From: CALBPI01 sp039821605
GTDB taxonomy: Bacteria > Pseudomonadota > Gammaproteobacteria > Steroidobacterales > Woeseiaceae
Assembly: GCA_039821605.1 (NCBI GenBank)
Contig: JBCBNV010000005.1
Location: 186,001 to 250,000 of the forward strand
Length of the DNA stretch: 64,000 bases
Direction: 5' to 3'
Part shown: one piece after another, positions 18,627-28,299 of the stretch
How the letters are laid out: each line of letters starts with the position of its first letter
How positions within the stretch are numbered: the first letter of the stretch is position 1
Made by a program: the position numbers and the translations under genes
Notes under the pieces: generated by a model
The model's input: the letters and a program-made list of their open reading frames with translations, nothing else
Database searches by the model: none
What the model was told of the DNA's origin: nothing

Positions 18627-19471
18627 GCGCGCTCCCGCGCAGCCGAGCGCCCGGCCTCGACGAACTCGAGCACAGCCTGCGTCGCATCGTTACGGCGCAT
18701 GAGGGCCGTGCCGATGAGCGCCACGTCGTAGCCAAAGCCCACGGCGCGCGCGGCATCGGCGGGCAGTTTGAGCCCACTCTCGGCAACGCGCGGCAACTCT
18801 CGCGGCAGCTGATCGACGAGACGCTCGAGGCGCTCGTTGTCGACCTCAAGCGTGCGCAGGTCGCGCGTGTTGACGCCCACGAGCAGCTGGCGCGCCTCGG
18901 CAAGCGCGGTACCCGCTGGCGTATCAACAAGGCGCGACGCGCGGGCCGCGTCTTCGGCATCGAAACACTCGACGAGCACAAACAGACCCAGCTCGGCCGC
19001 CCGCGCGGTGAGGTTCGCGAGCGCGCCGTCGTCGAGCATGGCGACAATGGCGAGTACGCCGCCCGCACCCGCGAGCCGGGCTTCGACGACCTGGTAGTCG
19101 TCGACGAGAAAATCCTTGCGCATGGCGGGCACGTCATGACCCGCGAGTACGCGCGCCGCAGCCGCCAGATGGTCCAGTGCGCCCGAGAAACGATCGGGCT
19201 CGGTGAGCACCGAGACCGCGGCCGCGCCGCCCGTCGCATAGGCCTGGGCACGCGTCGTCGGGTCAAACCCGGTCGCGTCGGCCAGTTCGCCCTCAGCCGG
19301 TGAGGTCGCCTTGATTTCTGCGATGACATCAAAGCCACCCGCCAGCGACAGCCGGGGTGCGGGGCTTGTGTCTTCGACGAGGCGCATGAGCCGATCCATG
19401 CTGCGTGCGGCGCGCGCGGCCTCGAGCCTGCGCGTGCTGCCCGCGGCCATGGTGGCGAGAAAGTCAGCCAC
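18623..19471 (-). CDS. trpC: indole-3-glycerol phosphate synthase
   Basis: A 282-residue TIM barrel that closes the indole ring of CdRP. Visible motifs are IAEIKATSPAEG (catalytic Lys), MRKDFLVDDYQV (second catalytic Lys), GVNTRDLRTLEVD and ESGLK. The GTG at 19471 is preferred, since the residues it adds (ADFLATMAAGSTRRLEAAR) match the family N-terminus and it overlaps the trpD stop by 8 nt for coupling. An ATG seven codons later at 19450 is the alternative. The C-terminus overlaps the trpF start. Confidence 0.94.
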   Translation of the reverse strand: MADFLATMAAGSTRRLEAARAARSMDRLMRLVEDTSPAPRLSLAGGFDVIAEIKATSPAEGELADATGFDPTTRAQAYATGGAAAVSVLTEPDRFSGALDHLAAAARVLAGHDVPAMRKDFLVDDYQVVEARLAGAGGVLAIVAMLDDGALANLTARAAELGLFVLVECFDAEDAARASRLVDTPAGTALAEARQLLVGVNTRDLRTLEVDNERLERLVDQLPRELPRVAESGLKLPADAARAVGFGYDVALIGTALMRRNDATQAVLEFVEAGRSAARERA

Positions 19472-20488
19472 GACCGAACTCGGCCAGGCCGTCGAGCAGG
19501 CGCCCCGCATCGCCCGAGTCGATGGCGGCCTGCGCACGGGCGACACCGGCGCGCGCGTCATCGACGAGGCCCGCCACCTCGAGCACGAGTGAGGTACCCA
19601 TGAGCAGGGCATCGCGGTGTGCGCCCGTATCGGTGCCACGCAGCACGTCGGCCATCGCGCGTGCATTGACGTCGGCGTCACCGCCCGCAAGGTCTTCTGC
19701 CGCGCACCGGTCGATCCCGTAGTCTTCAGGTGAACGCGTGTGCGCCACAACCTGCCCCGGCGTGACGTCAAACAGCGTGAAGGACGAGACGGGCGTCGCC
19801 TCATCCCAGCCGTTGTCGCCGTGCACGACGAACGCCCGCTCGATGGCGAGCCCCGACAGCGCATCCGCCATCAGCGCCGCCACGTCTTTAGAAAACGCAC
19901 CGATGACCTGGTAAGGCGTTTGCGCCGGATTGGTCAGCGGGCCCAGCACGTTGAACACGGTGCGCACACCCATAGCCTGGCGCACGGGTACCACCGACTT
20001 CATGGCCGGGTGGTAGGCGGGTGCGAACAGGAAGGTGAAGTGGGTTGCCTCAAGGCATCGCCCCGCCGCCGCCGCGTCGAGCGGCAGACTGAGCCCCAGG
20101 GACTCGAGCACGTCGGCACTGCCCGACTTGCTCGATACCGAGCGGTTGCCGTGCTTCACGACGCGCGCACCCGCGGCTGCGGCGAGCAACGCCGTGCCCG
20201 TGGACAGGTTGTAGCTGCCTGAACCGTCACCGCCCGTGCCAACCGTGTCGACCGTGGGCAGGTCGGGATCGATATCGGGGCGCAGTGCGCGTTCGCGCAT
20301 GACGGCCGCGAACCCGCGAATCTCGTCGGCCGTCTCACCCTTGGCCCGCAGCGCCGTGAGCAGTGAACCCGCCATCGCCGGCGCGAGCGTGTCGTCGGCA
20401 AGCGCGATCATGATCCGCGCGGCATCGGCTTCACTGAGATCCTGCCCCGCGAGCAACGTTTCGAGCAGCGCTGCGAATTCTGGACGAC

Positions 20489-20492
<4 letters not shown>
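19464..20492 (-). CDS. trpD: anthranilate phosphoribosyltransferase
   Basis: A 342-residue enzyme that transfers the phosphoribosyl group of PRPP to anthranilate. The PRPP/metal-binding motifs are DTVGTGGDGSGSYNLST and KHGNRSVSSKSGSADVLE, and FNVLGPLTNPA follows. The N-terminal helical domain contains LTALRAKGETADE. It is not fused to the glutaminase subunit. Its start overlaps the trpG stop by 4 nt. Confidence 0.97.
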
Positions 20493-21078
<586 letters not shown>

Positions 21079-21082
<4 letters not shown>

Positions 21083-22464
21083 AGTCCCTCTCCCGCCAGC
21101 TGCAGCGCGCGCCGGATAATGGCGCTCTTGGCCAACACCTCTTCATATTCCCGCGACGGGTCGGAGTCGGCGACGATGCCCGCACCGGCCTGGAAACTGT
21201 ACTTGCCGTCGCGGAACACGACCGTGCGAATCGTGATCGCCTGGTCCATGTCGCCGCCCTGCCCGAAGTAGCCGACCGTGCCCGCGTAGAGGCCCCGGCC
21301 GACGGGCTCGAAGCCATCGATGAGCTGCATGGCGCGCACTTTGGGCGCGCCCACGAGCGTACCCGCCGGGAATGTGGCCGCGAACAGATCGAAGGCGTCC
21401 TTGTCTTCGGCCAGCCGGCCCTGCACGCCGCTCACGATGTGCATGACGTGGCTGTAACGCTCGATGGACATGTAGGGGTCGACGCTGACGCTGCCCGCGG
21501 CCGCGACCCGCCCGAGATCGTTGCGCGCCAGGTCGACGAGCATGACGTGCTCGGCGCGCTCCTTGGGGTCGGCGAGCAGGCGACGGGCGTTGTCGTCGTC
21601 CCCGGCGGCATCGGCACCGCGTGGCAACGTGCCCGCGATGGGTCGCAACGCGGCATCGCGACCGTTGAGCCGCACGAGTGCCTCTGGCGACGACCCCGCG
21701 ACCTGCAGGTCGCCGAAGTCGCAGAAGTAGAGGTAGGGCGACGGGTTCAGCAACCGCAGAGCGCGGTAAACCTCGAAGGGCGAGACGTCGGTGGCGCCCT
21801 CGAAGCACACGGACAATACAATCTGATAGATGTCACCTGCAGCGATGTACTCTCGCGCCGCGTCGACGTGGCCGCAGAACGCGTCTCGCGACAGGCTCGC
21901 CTCAGGCTGGGCAACGTGGCCGCCTGTCCCGGGCTCGGGCAGCGCACCGCGCAGCCGGCGCACAATGTCGTCGCGCAGCGCTTCGCGCTCGGCGTCGGTG
22001 CCCGCGTGCAGCAGGGCGATGCGGCGCGTCAGGTGGTCGAAGACAAGCAACGATTCGGTCGCGAGATAAGCGGCCTCGGGCACGCCGGTTGGCGGCTCGG
22101 GCTGGTTGGGCAGGTGCTCGAAGCGGCGCACGACGTCATAGCCGGCCACGCCCACGAGTCCGCCCGCAAACGGCAGGTCGGGAATCTCGGGGGCGAGCCT
22201 GGGGGCATCGGCCAGCGAGGCACGCAGCGCGTCGAGGTAGGCGGCTTGGTCGGCCGGCGCGGGTAGCGCCTGGTTGCCGCGGAGCATCACGCCGTCGGCG
22301 ATGCGGAATTCTTGCGCCGCGCCGAAACCCAGGAACGAGTAGCGCGACAGACGCTGTCCTTGCTCGACACTCTCAAGCAAGTAGCGCGGCCTCAGGTCCG
22401 CGAGCTTCATGTAGGCCGACACCGGGGTGTCGAGATCGGCGAGGATGTCAAAAGGCGCCTGCAT
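21079..22464 (-). CDS. trpE: anthranilate synthase component I
   Basis: A 461-residue chorismate-utilising enzyme that makes anthranilate with TrpG. The C-terminal catalytic core has IAGTLPRGADA, LVDLARNDLGRV, TFPAGTLVGAPKVRAM and GAGIVADSDP. The N-terminus has YLLESVEQGQRLSRYSFLG, whose LLES-type motif forms the tryptophan feedback site, so allosteric inhibition is expected. At 461 residues it is somewhat shorter than many TrpE (490-520). It is the first structural gene after the attenuator, 48 nt beyond the terminator hairpin. Confidence 0.96.
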
Positions 22465-22511
22465 GTTGTCTGCCTATGCGTTGTCCAGGTCCCGGTTCCG
22501 GACGCAGACAC

Positions 22512-22548
22512 AAAAAGACCCGTCTGCGCACCAGCGGAGACGGGTCTT
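22512..22548 (-). terminator. trp attenuator terminator hairpin
   Basis: On the minus strand an 11-bp stem (AAGACCCGTCT pairing with AGACGGGTCTT) encloses a 12-nt loop and runs into a U tract. It lies 50 nt after the trpL stop and 48 nt before trpE. It is the 3:4 hairpin of a classical attenuator. Confidence 0.92.
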
Positions 22549-22610
22549 GCTTGTTACCGGATCGATTCGATTTCGAACGTACGGAAGCACCACCCGCCTA
22601 GCGGAGGCGC
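22538..22610 (-). promoter_or_regulatory. trp leader protector and antiterminator pairings
   Basis: Two mutually exclusive pairings precede the terminator. The protector hairpin is CGCCT (22605-22609) with AGGCG (22595-22599), placed just after the Trp codons. The antiterminator pairs AGGCGGGT (22592-22599) with ACCCGTCT (22538-22545), the 5' arm of the terminator, giving 8 bp including one G-U. A ribosome stalled at the Trp codons would disrupt the protector and free the antiterminator. One that reaches the stop codon covers 22592-22599 and lets the terminator form. The pairings are read by eye; energies were not computed. Confidence 0.85.
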
Positions 22611-22657
22611 CACCACCACGCGTTACCGCGTCCTTCGAATGCCACTCGATTCGTCAT
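22598..22657 (-). CDS. trpL: trp operon leader peptide
   Basis: A 19-codon ORF encoding MTNRVAFEGRGNAWWWRLR. Three consecutive Trp codons are at 22610-22618, codons 14-16. It sits between a sigma-70-like promoter and the attenuator hairpins upstream of trpE, and its stop codon overlaps the antiterminator arm. Tandem Trp codons in this position are diagnostic of ribosome-mediated attenuation: charged tRNA-Trp shortage stalls the ribosome here. The transcription start predicted from the -10 box falls on or next to the A of the ATG, so the leader may be translated from a leaderless mRNA. No Shine-Dalgarno is visible. Confidence 0.93.
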   Translation of the reverse strand: MTNRVAFEGRGNAWWWRLR

Positions 22658-22663
22658 GGGCCG

Positions 22664-22692
22664 AGTATCGACAAGCACCGGCTGGGCGTCAA
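22664..22692 (-). promoter_or_regulatory. trp operon promoter (sigma-70-like)
   Basis: On the minus strand -35 TTGACG (22687-22692) and -10 GATACT (22664-22669) are separated by exactly 17 nt. It lies in the 49-nt gap between the upstream permease stop and trpL. The expected start site is at about 22657, the first base of trpL. No TrpR-type operator palindrome is recognisable. Confidence 0.75.
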
Positions 22693-22706
22693 CCCGCTGC
22701 GTCACG

Positions 22707-24545
22707 CTAGAGCCCGTAGAGCCAGGGCAGCACGATCGAGAAGCCGAGCCACATGATGACGGTCAGGGGCACGCCGACGCGCGCAAAGTCCGAGAAGCGG
22801 TAGCCGCCAGCGCTCAGGATGAGCAGGTTGGTCTGGTAGCCGATGGGCGTGGCGTAACTCATGTTGGCGCCAAACAGGACGGCGAGCACGAACGGTCGCG
22901 GGTCGGCACCGAGCTGGGTCGCGACGCTGATCGCGATGGGCGTGCCGATGACGGCGGCCGCGTTGTTCGACACGACGTTCGTGAGCACGGACATGATGAG
23001 CATGAAGCCCGCCAGGATGTAGGGCACGGGCAGGCCATCGGTCAGCGTCACAAAGCCCACGGCGAGCCAGTCCGCAGTGCCCGTGACCATGAGTGCATTG
23101 CCGAGCGCAAGGCTGGTCACGATGAGCATGATGATGGGCACGCTAAGCGCGTCGGCCACGTGCTCCCAGGTCAGGCAGCGCGTCGCGAGCATGAGCGCCA
23201 CCCCGATGAGCGCGCTCACGGAGATGGGCAGCAGACCCAGCGCCGCGGTACCGATCACGAAGCCCATGACGGCCAGCGCGCGCTTCGCGCGGTGCGTGTG
23301 CGGCAGCTCCGTGGTGCCGTCGAGCACGAGCATGGTGCCGTTCTGCTTGAGCAGGTCGATGGCGCTCGAGGCGCCCTGCACGAGCAGCACGTCACCCGCC
23401 CGCAAGCGAATCTTGCCGATGTCCTGGGTGACGCGCGACGAGGGGTAGCGCGCCCGGTGCAGCGCCAGCGGCAACAGGCCAAACGTCTGGGCAAAACGTA
23501 CGGCGTCGAGCGTGCGCCGGTGCAGCAGCGAGCCGCGCGTCACGACGAGCTCCGCCAGCCGCTGGCCCTCGGCGCTGAACGACACCTCGCCGTTGCCATC
23601 ACCGTCAGCACCACCCTCGGCGTTGAACAGCCGGGTGCCCAGTTCGCGCTCATAGAGCTTGAGCTGGTCGGCCGTGTCCTTGATGTAGATGCGGTCGCCG
23701 GTCTGGAACTTGAGCGATGGCAGCTTGGCCAGGAACAGCGAGTCGCCGCGTTGAATGCGGTCGATGCGCAGCGAGCCGCCCGTCTTGGCGCGCACCTCTG
23801 ACAGCGTGCGCCCGACGGGGAAGCTGTCTTCGACGACGTAGAGCTGCGCTGTGAACACCCGCGGCGATGTATCGGCCAGCGGCGGCTCCCGTCGCGGAAT
23901 CAGATAGGGCGCGACGAGCCAGAGAAAAAGAATGCCCACGGCGCCCACGATGGCGACGGGCAAGGTAAACGAGAACAGTCCGAAGCGTTCGAGCCCCAGA
24001 TCGACGGCCAGGCCGACCACGAGCAGGTTGGTCGAGGTCCCGATGGTCGTCGCCATGCCGCCGATGATCGTCGACAGCCCCATGGGCATGAGGATGCCCG
24101 AGACGGGCAGCTTGGCGCGCAGCGACACGCCGACCAGGATGGGCAGCAGCAGGACGACGATCGGCGTGTTGTTGAGGAATGCGCTCAGTACGGCGCCCAC
24201 GACCATCGTGACGAGTAGCGCCAGGACCGGGCGCACGGTCCAGGCTCTCGCGATCACGCCAGCCAGTGGCTGCAGCGCACCCGTGGTCTCCATGCCCTTG
24301 CCGACGACCATGAGCGCGCAGACGGCGACCAGCGCCTCATTGCCAAAGCCCGCAAAGAAAAAGCCGGGCTGCAGGGCCTCACCCTCGAAGCGGAACGGAA
24401 ACAGCGTAAACACCGCAACGAGTACGACGAGTACCGCCAGGCTCGACGTCTCGAGCGCGAAGCGGTCGCGCGTAAACAGGTACAGCGCGAGGCCTGTCAG
24501 CACGAGAACGAACTGGCCGTGCGCGGTCAGGTCGATGGCGTTCAA
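22707..24545 (-). CDS. SLC13-family permease with two RCK_C (TrkA-C) domains
   Basis: An about 612-residue membrane transporter. The N- and C-terminal halves each hold a group of hydrophobic helices with family motifs (GKGMETTGALQPLAG, NNTPIVVLLLPI and TNVVSNNAAAVIGTPIAI). Two soluble TrkA-C domains lie between them at about residues 210-370 (FPVGRTLSEVRAK, LHRRTLDAVRFAQ). This layout is typical of bacterial SLC13/SAC1-like anion permeases, some of which carry sulfate. The substrate is not determined. A TTG start at 24545 is preferred for the GAGAGG upstream; a GTG eight codons earlier (24569) is the alternative. Confidence 0.87.
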   Translation of the reverse strand: MNAIDLTAHGQFVLVLTGLALYLFTRDRFALETSSLAVLVVLVAVFTLFPFRFEGEALQPGFFFAGFGNEALVAVCALMVVGKGMETTGALQPLAGVIARAWTVRPVLALLVTMVVGAVLSAFLNNTPIVVLLLPILVGVSLRAKLPVSGILMPMGLSTIIGGMATTIGTSTNLLVVGLAVDLGLERFGLFSFTLPVAIVGAVGILFLWLVAPYLIPRREPPLADTSPRVFTAQLYVVEDSFPVGRTLSEVRAKTGGSLRIDRIQRGDSLFLAKLPSLKFQTGDRIYIKDTADQLKLYERELGTRLFNAEGGADGDGNGEVSFSAEGQRLAELVVTRGSLLHRRTLDAVRFAQTFGLLPLALHRARYPSSRVTQDIGKIRLRAGDVLLVQGASSAIDLLKQNGTMLVLDGTTELPHTHRAKRALAVMGFVIGTAALGLLPISVSALIGVALMLATRCLTWEHVADALSVPIIMLIVTSLALGNALMVTGTADWLAVGFVTLTDGLPVPYILAGFMLIMSVLTNVVSNNAAAVIGTPIAISVATQLGADPRPFVLAVLFGANMSYATPIGYQTNLLILSAGGYRFSDFARVGVPLTVIMWLGFSIVLPWLYGL

Positions 24546-24766
24546 GCCGCGGCCTCTCGGGTGGCGCACTTAAGCCTGGGCATCACAATCATCACGTGGG
24601 CGCTTCCCCTCGTCGCGCGCGGTATCGGGTCAGCCGCGGGCAGCAGCGACCTGTCGGTATGCTATCTCAGCCGCCGGGCGGCCGCGCAAGCTTAAGTGAA
24701 CCGCAGCGATCTGCTATCGTCACGCACGAGTTCAACCGGCAGGCAGCCCGCGCGCCCCCCAACCTT

Positions 24767-25087
24767 ATGAGCTTCAAGGCCTTGCTCGAGCGCTGGCGCG
24801 ACACGCCGGCCACCGTAACCACCCAATCCGCCTACGCCATCCGCCTCGACGTCGACGATGCCGCCCGCATCGAAGCCCTCGCAGCGCTGTTCCCGGGCAT
24901 CGACACCGAGACGGTCATCGCCGATCTGCTCCACGCCGCGCTCGATGCCGCGGAAGCCGCAATGCCCTACGAGGCCGGCGAGCGCGTGATAGCAGAAGAC
25001 GAGTTCGGCGACCCCGTGTTCGAGGATGTCGGCCTGACCCCGCGCTACGTCGAGCTCGTTCGCGCGCGACGCGACGACCTCGACTGA
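24767..25087 (+). CDS. conserved hypothetical protein (type 1 pili tip component-like annotation)
   Basis: A 106-residue soluble acidic protein. The start at 24767 (MSFKALLERWRDTP) is chosen because the longer in-frame ORF adds 57 non-conserved residues. The motif pattern (AIRLDVDDAARIEALAALFPG and GERVIAEDEFGDPVFEDVG, cited by parts) recalls a small family in Pseudomonas and relatives that databases call type 1 pili tip component. I see nothing pilus-like in it, and no chaperone-usher genes are nearby. The helical middle part could be a dimerisation module of an RHH-like fold. The following ABC transporter overlaps its stop codon. Confidence 0.7.
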   Translation: MSFKALLERWRDTPATVTTQSAYAIRLDVDDAARIEALAALFPGIDTETVIADLLHAALDAAEAAMPYEAGERVIAEDEFGDPVFEDVGLTPRYVELVRARRDDLD

Positions 25088-26904
25088 ACGCACCCGCGTC
25101 AGACTCGCCGGCCGGCGGACGCTTCGGGCTTGGCGTATTCGCCTACAGCCGCGAGGCGCTGTCCCTCGTCTGGACCACGAGCCGGCCGCTGACACTCGCG
25201 TTCGGGGTCCTGACCCTTGTGGCCGGCCTGTTGCCCGCGGCCATGGCCTGGGTCGGCCAGCTCATCGTCGACGCCGTGGTCGCCGCACTCCAGGAAGAGC
25301 GCAGCGCCCGCGAGGCCATTCGCTACATCATTATCGAGGGCGCCCTGTTCCTGGGCATCACGGCCGCGCAGCGCGGTATTTCACTGTGCCAGTCGCTGCT
25401 GCGCGCGCAGCTCGGCCACCGCGTCAACGTGCTGATCCTCGAGAAGGCGCTGACGCTGTCGATGAGCCAGTTCGAGGACGCGAGCTTCTACGACAAGCTC
25501 ACGCGCGCACGCCGCGAGGCCTCGAGCCGGCCGCTGTCGCTGGTGAACCGCACGTTTGCGCTCGCGCAGAATGCCGTTTCACTCACGAGCTACGCGGTGC
25601 TGCTCGTGCAGTTCTCGGTCTGGGCGGTCGTCATTCTTGTGATCGCAGGTCTGCCCGCATTCCTGGCCGAGACCAAGTTCTCGGGCGACGCCTTCCGGCT
25701 GTTCCGCTGGCGCTCCCCCGACTCACGCATGCAGATGTACCTGGAAACGGTGCTGGCCCGCGAAGACCATGCCAAGGAGGTCAAGCTGTTTCGCCTGGGG
25801 CCGCTGCTGCTCGGTCGCTACCGCGGCATCTTTGACCGCCTGTTCGGCGAGGACCGCGCGCTCACGATCCGGCGTGAGAGCTGGGGACTCATCCTCGGCA
25901 CCGTTGGCATCGTGGCGTTTTACGCCACCTACGCCTGGATCGCCGTGGCCACGGTGTCGGGCCAGATCACGCTCGGCGAGATGACCATGTACCTGCTCGT
26001 GTTTCGCCAGGGGCAATCGGCGGTCGCCGCAAGCCTCTCTGCCATCAGCGGGATGTACGAGGACAACCTCTACCTGTCCAACCTCTATGAGTACCTGGAC
26101 CAGCCCGCGCCCGTCGCAACGGGCACCCGCACCGAAGGCGCCGACCCCGCGGACGGTATTCGCATCGAGGACCTCCGTTTCACCTATCCCGGTGCCGACC
26201 AGCCCGCGCTGGAGAACATCGACCTGGCCGTGCGCCCCGGCGAGTCGCTGGCGCTCGTCGGCGAAAACGGCGCCGGCAAGACGACGCTCATCAAGCTGCT
26301 CACGGGGCTGTATGCGCCCGACGCGGGCCGCATCCTGCTCGACGGCTCGCCGCTCGCGGAGTGGGACGAGGCGGCACTGCTGGCCCGCTTCGGCGTCATC
26401 TTTCAGGACTTCACACGTTACCAACTGCCCGTTGGGGAAAACATCGGCGCGGGAGACGTCAGCGCCTTCGACGACGAAGGACGCTGGCGTGAAGCGGCCG
26501 CGCAGGGCATGGCCGCGCCCTTCATCGAGCGCATGCCCGCTGGCTACGAGACGCAGCTCGGTCGCTGGTTCGCCGACGGCCAGGAGCTGTCCGTGGGCCA
26601 GTGGCAGAAGATGGCGCTTGCGCGTGCGTTCATGCGCCAAAGTGCCGACATCCTCATTCTCGACGAGCCGACGGCGGCCATGGATGCCGCCGCCGAGGCC
26701 GAGCTGTTCGAGCACTTCAGGAAGCTCACGCGCGACAAGGTCACGATACTCATCTCGCACCGCTTCTCGACGGTGCGCCGTGCCGATCGCATTGCCGTGA
26801 TCGACGGCGGCCGGATCACGGAGTACGGCACGCACGAGACGCTCATGGCCGAGGGCGGCCGCTACGCAACCCTGTTCACGCTGCAGGCCGAAGGTTACCG
26901 CTGA
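25084..26904 (+). CDS. ABC transporter, fused permease and ATPase
   Basis: An about 606-residue exporter half-transporter with an N-terminal six-helix ABC membrane domain and a C-terminal ATPase. The ATPase has Walker A GENGAGKTT (about residue 393), a variant signature LSVGQ (about 501), Walker B ILILDEPTAAMD and H-loop ISHRFSTVR. Coding similarity (AYSREALSLVWTTSRPLT) extends well upstream of the first GTG at 25219, and no ATG, GTG or TTG exists there. A CTG at 25084 overlaps the previous stop as CTGA and would give MNAPASDSPAGG, so I place the start there. If this is wrong the start is 25219 and helix 1 is cut. The substrate is unknown. Confidence 0.82.
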   Translation: MNAPASDSPAGGRFGLGVFAYSREALSLVWTTSRPLTLAFGVLTLVAGLLPAAMAWVGQLIVDAVVAALQEERSAREAIRYIIIEGALFLGITAAQRGISLCQSLLRAQLGHRVNVLILEKALTLSMSQFEDASFYDKLTRARREASSRPLSLVNRTFALAQNAVSLTSYAVLLVQFSVWAVVILVIAGLPAFLAETKFSGDAFRLFRWRSPDSRMQMYLETVLAREDHAKEVKLFRLGPLLLGRYRGIFDRLFGEDRALTIRRESWGLILGTVGIVAFYATYAWIAVATVSGQITLGEMTMYLLVFRQGQSAVAASLSAISGMYEDNLYLSNLYEYLDQPAPVATGTRTEGADPADGIRIEDLRFTYPGADQPALENIDLAVRPGESLALVGENGAGKTTLIKLLTGLYAPDAGRILLDGSPLAEWDEAALLARFGVIFQDFTRYQLPVGENIGAGDVSAFDDEGRWREAAAQGMAAPFIERMPAGYETQLGRWFADGQELSVGQWQKMALARAFMRQSADILILDEPTAAMDAAAEAELFEHFRKLTRDKVTILISHRFSTVRRADRIAVIDGGRITEYGTHETLMAEGGRYATLFTLQAEGYR

Positions 26905-26979
26905 CACCACCGCGGACACGCTCACCGCCGTGGCCACGGTCTGATAACCTTGCCGATCCCCTGTCAACGGCTGCCTCCG

Positions 26980-28284
26980 ATGTCTGCACCCGCTTCGTTC
27001 TTCCGCGTCCCGATCCTGCTGCTTGCCGCACTGGCGCTGGCCGCCTGTGGCGACCGCGGCGACACGCCGGAAACGACAGCCGACACCACACCCGCGCTTG
27101 CCATCGGTCCCTGGCACGCCAGCATCACGCTGCCCGGCGGCGAGGCGCGCTTCGGTCTGGAGCTGGCCCGCGATGGCGACACCGTCACGGCGACCATTAT
27201 CAACGGCAGCGAACGCATCCTCGTGCCCGCCGTCGACTTTGACGGCGAACGGATCGCACTGCGCTTTCCCGCCTTCAACAACCGCATCGACGCCGTGCTC
27301 ACGGCCGACGGCCTCGACGGCTCGCTGACGCTCGTCAAACGCTATGGCGAGACCCAGGTGATGCCGTTCCGCGCCGCACCCGGGGCGGGACCGACCACGG
27401 GCGCCTCGACGACGCGTGACCTGTCAGGCCGCTGGGCCGTCACGTTTACCGAAGACGATGGCACGACCTACCCGGCCGTTGGCGAGTTCCAGCAACGCGG
27501 CTCGCGCCTGCTCGGCACCTTCCTGACGCAGACGGGTGACTACCGTTACCTGGGCGGCATCGTCGATGGGGACACCATGCGTTTGCAGACCTTCGACGGC
27601 GCGCATGCCTTCCTGTTCACGGCCACTGTCGACGACGACGGCGCGCTCACGGGCAAGTTCTGGTCGGGCACCAAATCGATCGAAGACTGGACAGGCGCGC
27701 GCGATGCGACCGCCACGCTCGCCGATGCCGCCGAGCTCACCTTCCTGAAGGAAGGCTTTGACCGCTTCACGTTCGCGTTCCCGGACCTCGAGGGCAACAC
27801 GGTGTCGCTGGATGATGCGCGGTTCGAAGGCAAGGTGGTGCTGGTGACCCTGGCCGGGTCCTGGTGCCCGAACTGCCACGACGAGGCCGCCTTCATGACC
27901 GAGCTCTACTCGCGTTACGAGGCGCGCGGCGTCGAGGTTGTTGCGCTCATGTACGAGCACCTCGAGGACACGACCGCAGCACGCACTCAGGTGCAGGCCT
28001 TCCGCGACAAGTTCGGTATCGAGTACACGACCCTGCTCGCCGGCATTTCAGACAAGACCAAGGCCGCCGAGACGCTGCCCGCCCTCGACCGAGTACTGGC
28101 ATTCCCGACCACGATCTACATCGCCCGCGATGGCAGCGTGCGCGAGATTCACACGGGCTTCTCGGGTCCGGGCACGGGCGAGCACTACGAGCGCCTGAAG
28201 AAGCGCATCTACAGCCTCGTCGACGCGCTCGTTGACGAACCCGGCGCGAGCGCCGAGCCCGTTGCGGCCGTCACGGCCGACTGA
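26980..28284 (+). CDS. thioredoxin-fold lipoprotein (TlpA-like)
   Basis: A 434-residue lipoprotein. The ATG at 26980 opens a signal peptide ending in the lipobox LALAAC (Cys23). Residues about 45-255 form a beta-rich region with a repeated pattern (AIGPWHASITLPGGEARFGL, later GRWAVTFTEDDG). Residues about 265-415 are a TlpA/AhpC-type thioredoxin domain with the redox pair Cys296/Cys299 in GSWCPNCHDE, so it is probably a periplasmic thiol-disulfide protein. The upstream in-frame ATG-like starts add only non-conserved residues. yajQ follows 15 nt downstream. Confidence 0.87.
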   Translation: MSAPASFFRVPILLLAALALAACGDRGDTPETTADTTPALAIGPWHASITLPGGEARFGLELARDGDTVTATIINGSERILVPAVDFDGERIALRFPAFNNRIDAVLTADGLDGSLTLVKRYGETQVMPFRAAPGAGPTTGASTTRDLSGRWAVTFTEDDGTTYPAVGEFQQRGSRLLGTFLTQTGDYRYLGGIVDGDTMRLQTFDGAHAFLFTATVDDDGALTGKFWSGTKSIEDWTGARDATATLADAAELTFLKEGFDRFTFAFPDLEGNTVSLDDARFEGKVVLVTLAGSWCPNCHDEAAFMTELYSRYEARGVEVVALMYEHLEDTTAARTQVQAFRDKFGIEYTTLLAGISDKTKAAETLPALDRVLAFPTTIYIARDGSVREIHTGFSGPGTGEHYERLKKRIYSLVDALVDEPGASAEPVAAVTAD

Positions 28285-28299
28285 CCAGGAGAACCGACC

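Noticed and set aside
24567..24698. Inverted pair CACTTAAGC/GCTTAAGTG as an operator
   Set aside because: The two 9-mers lie over 100 nt apart between divergent genes and contain a common restriction-like palindrome; I see no further support.
26950..26979. Start of the thioredoxin-fold lipoprotein at 26950
   Set aside because: The start at 26980 gives a proper lipoprotein signal peptide; the ten extra residues (MPIPCQRLPP) do not.
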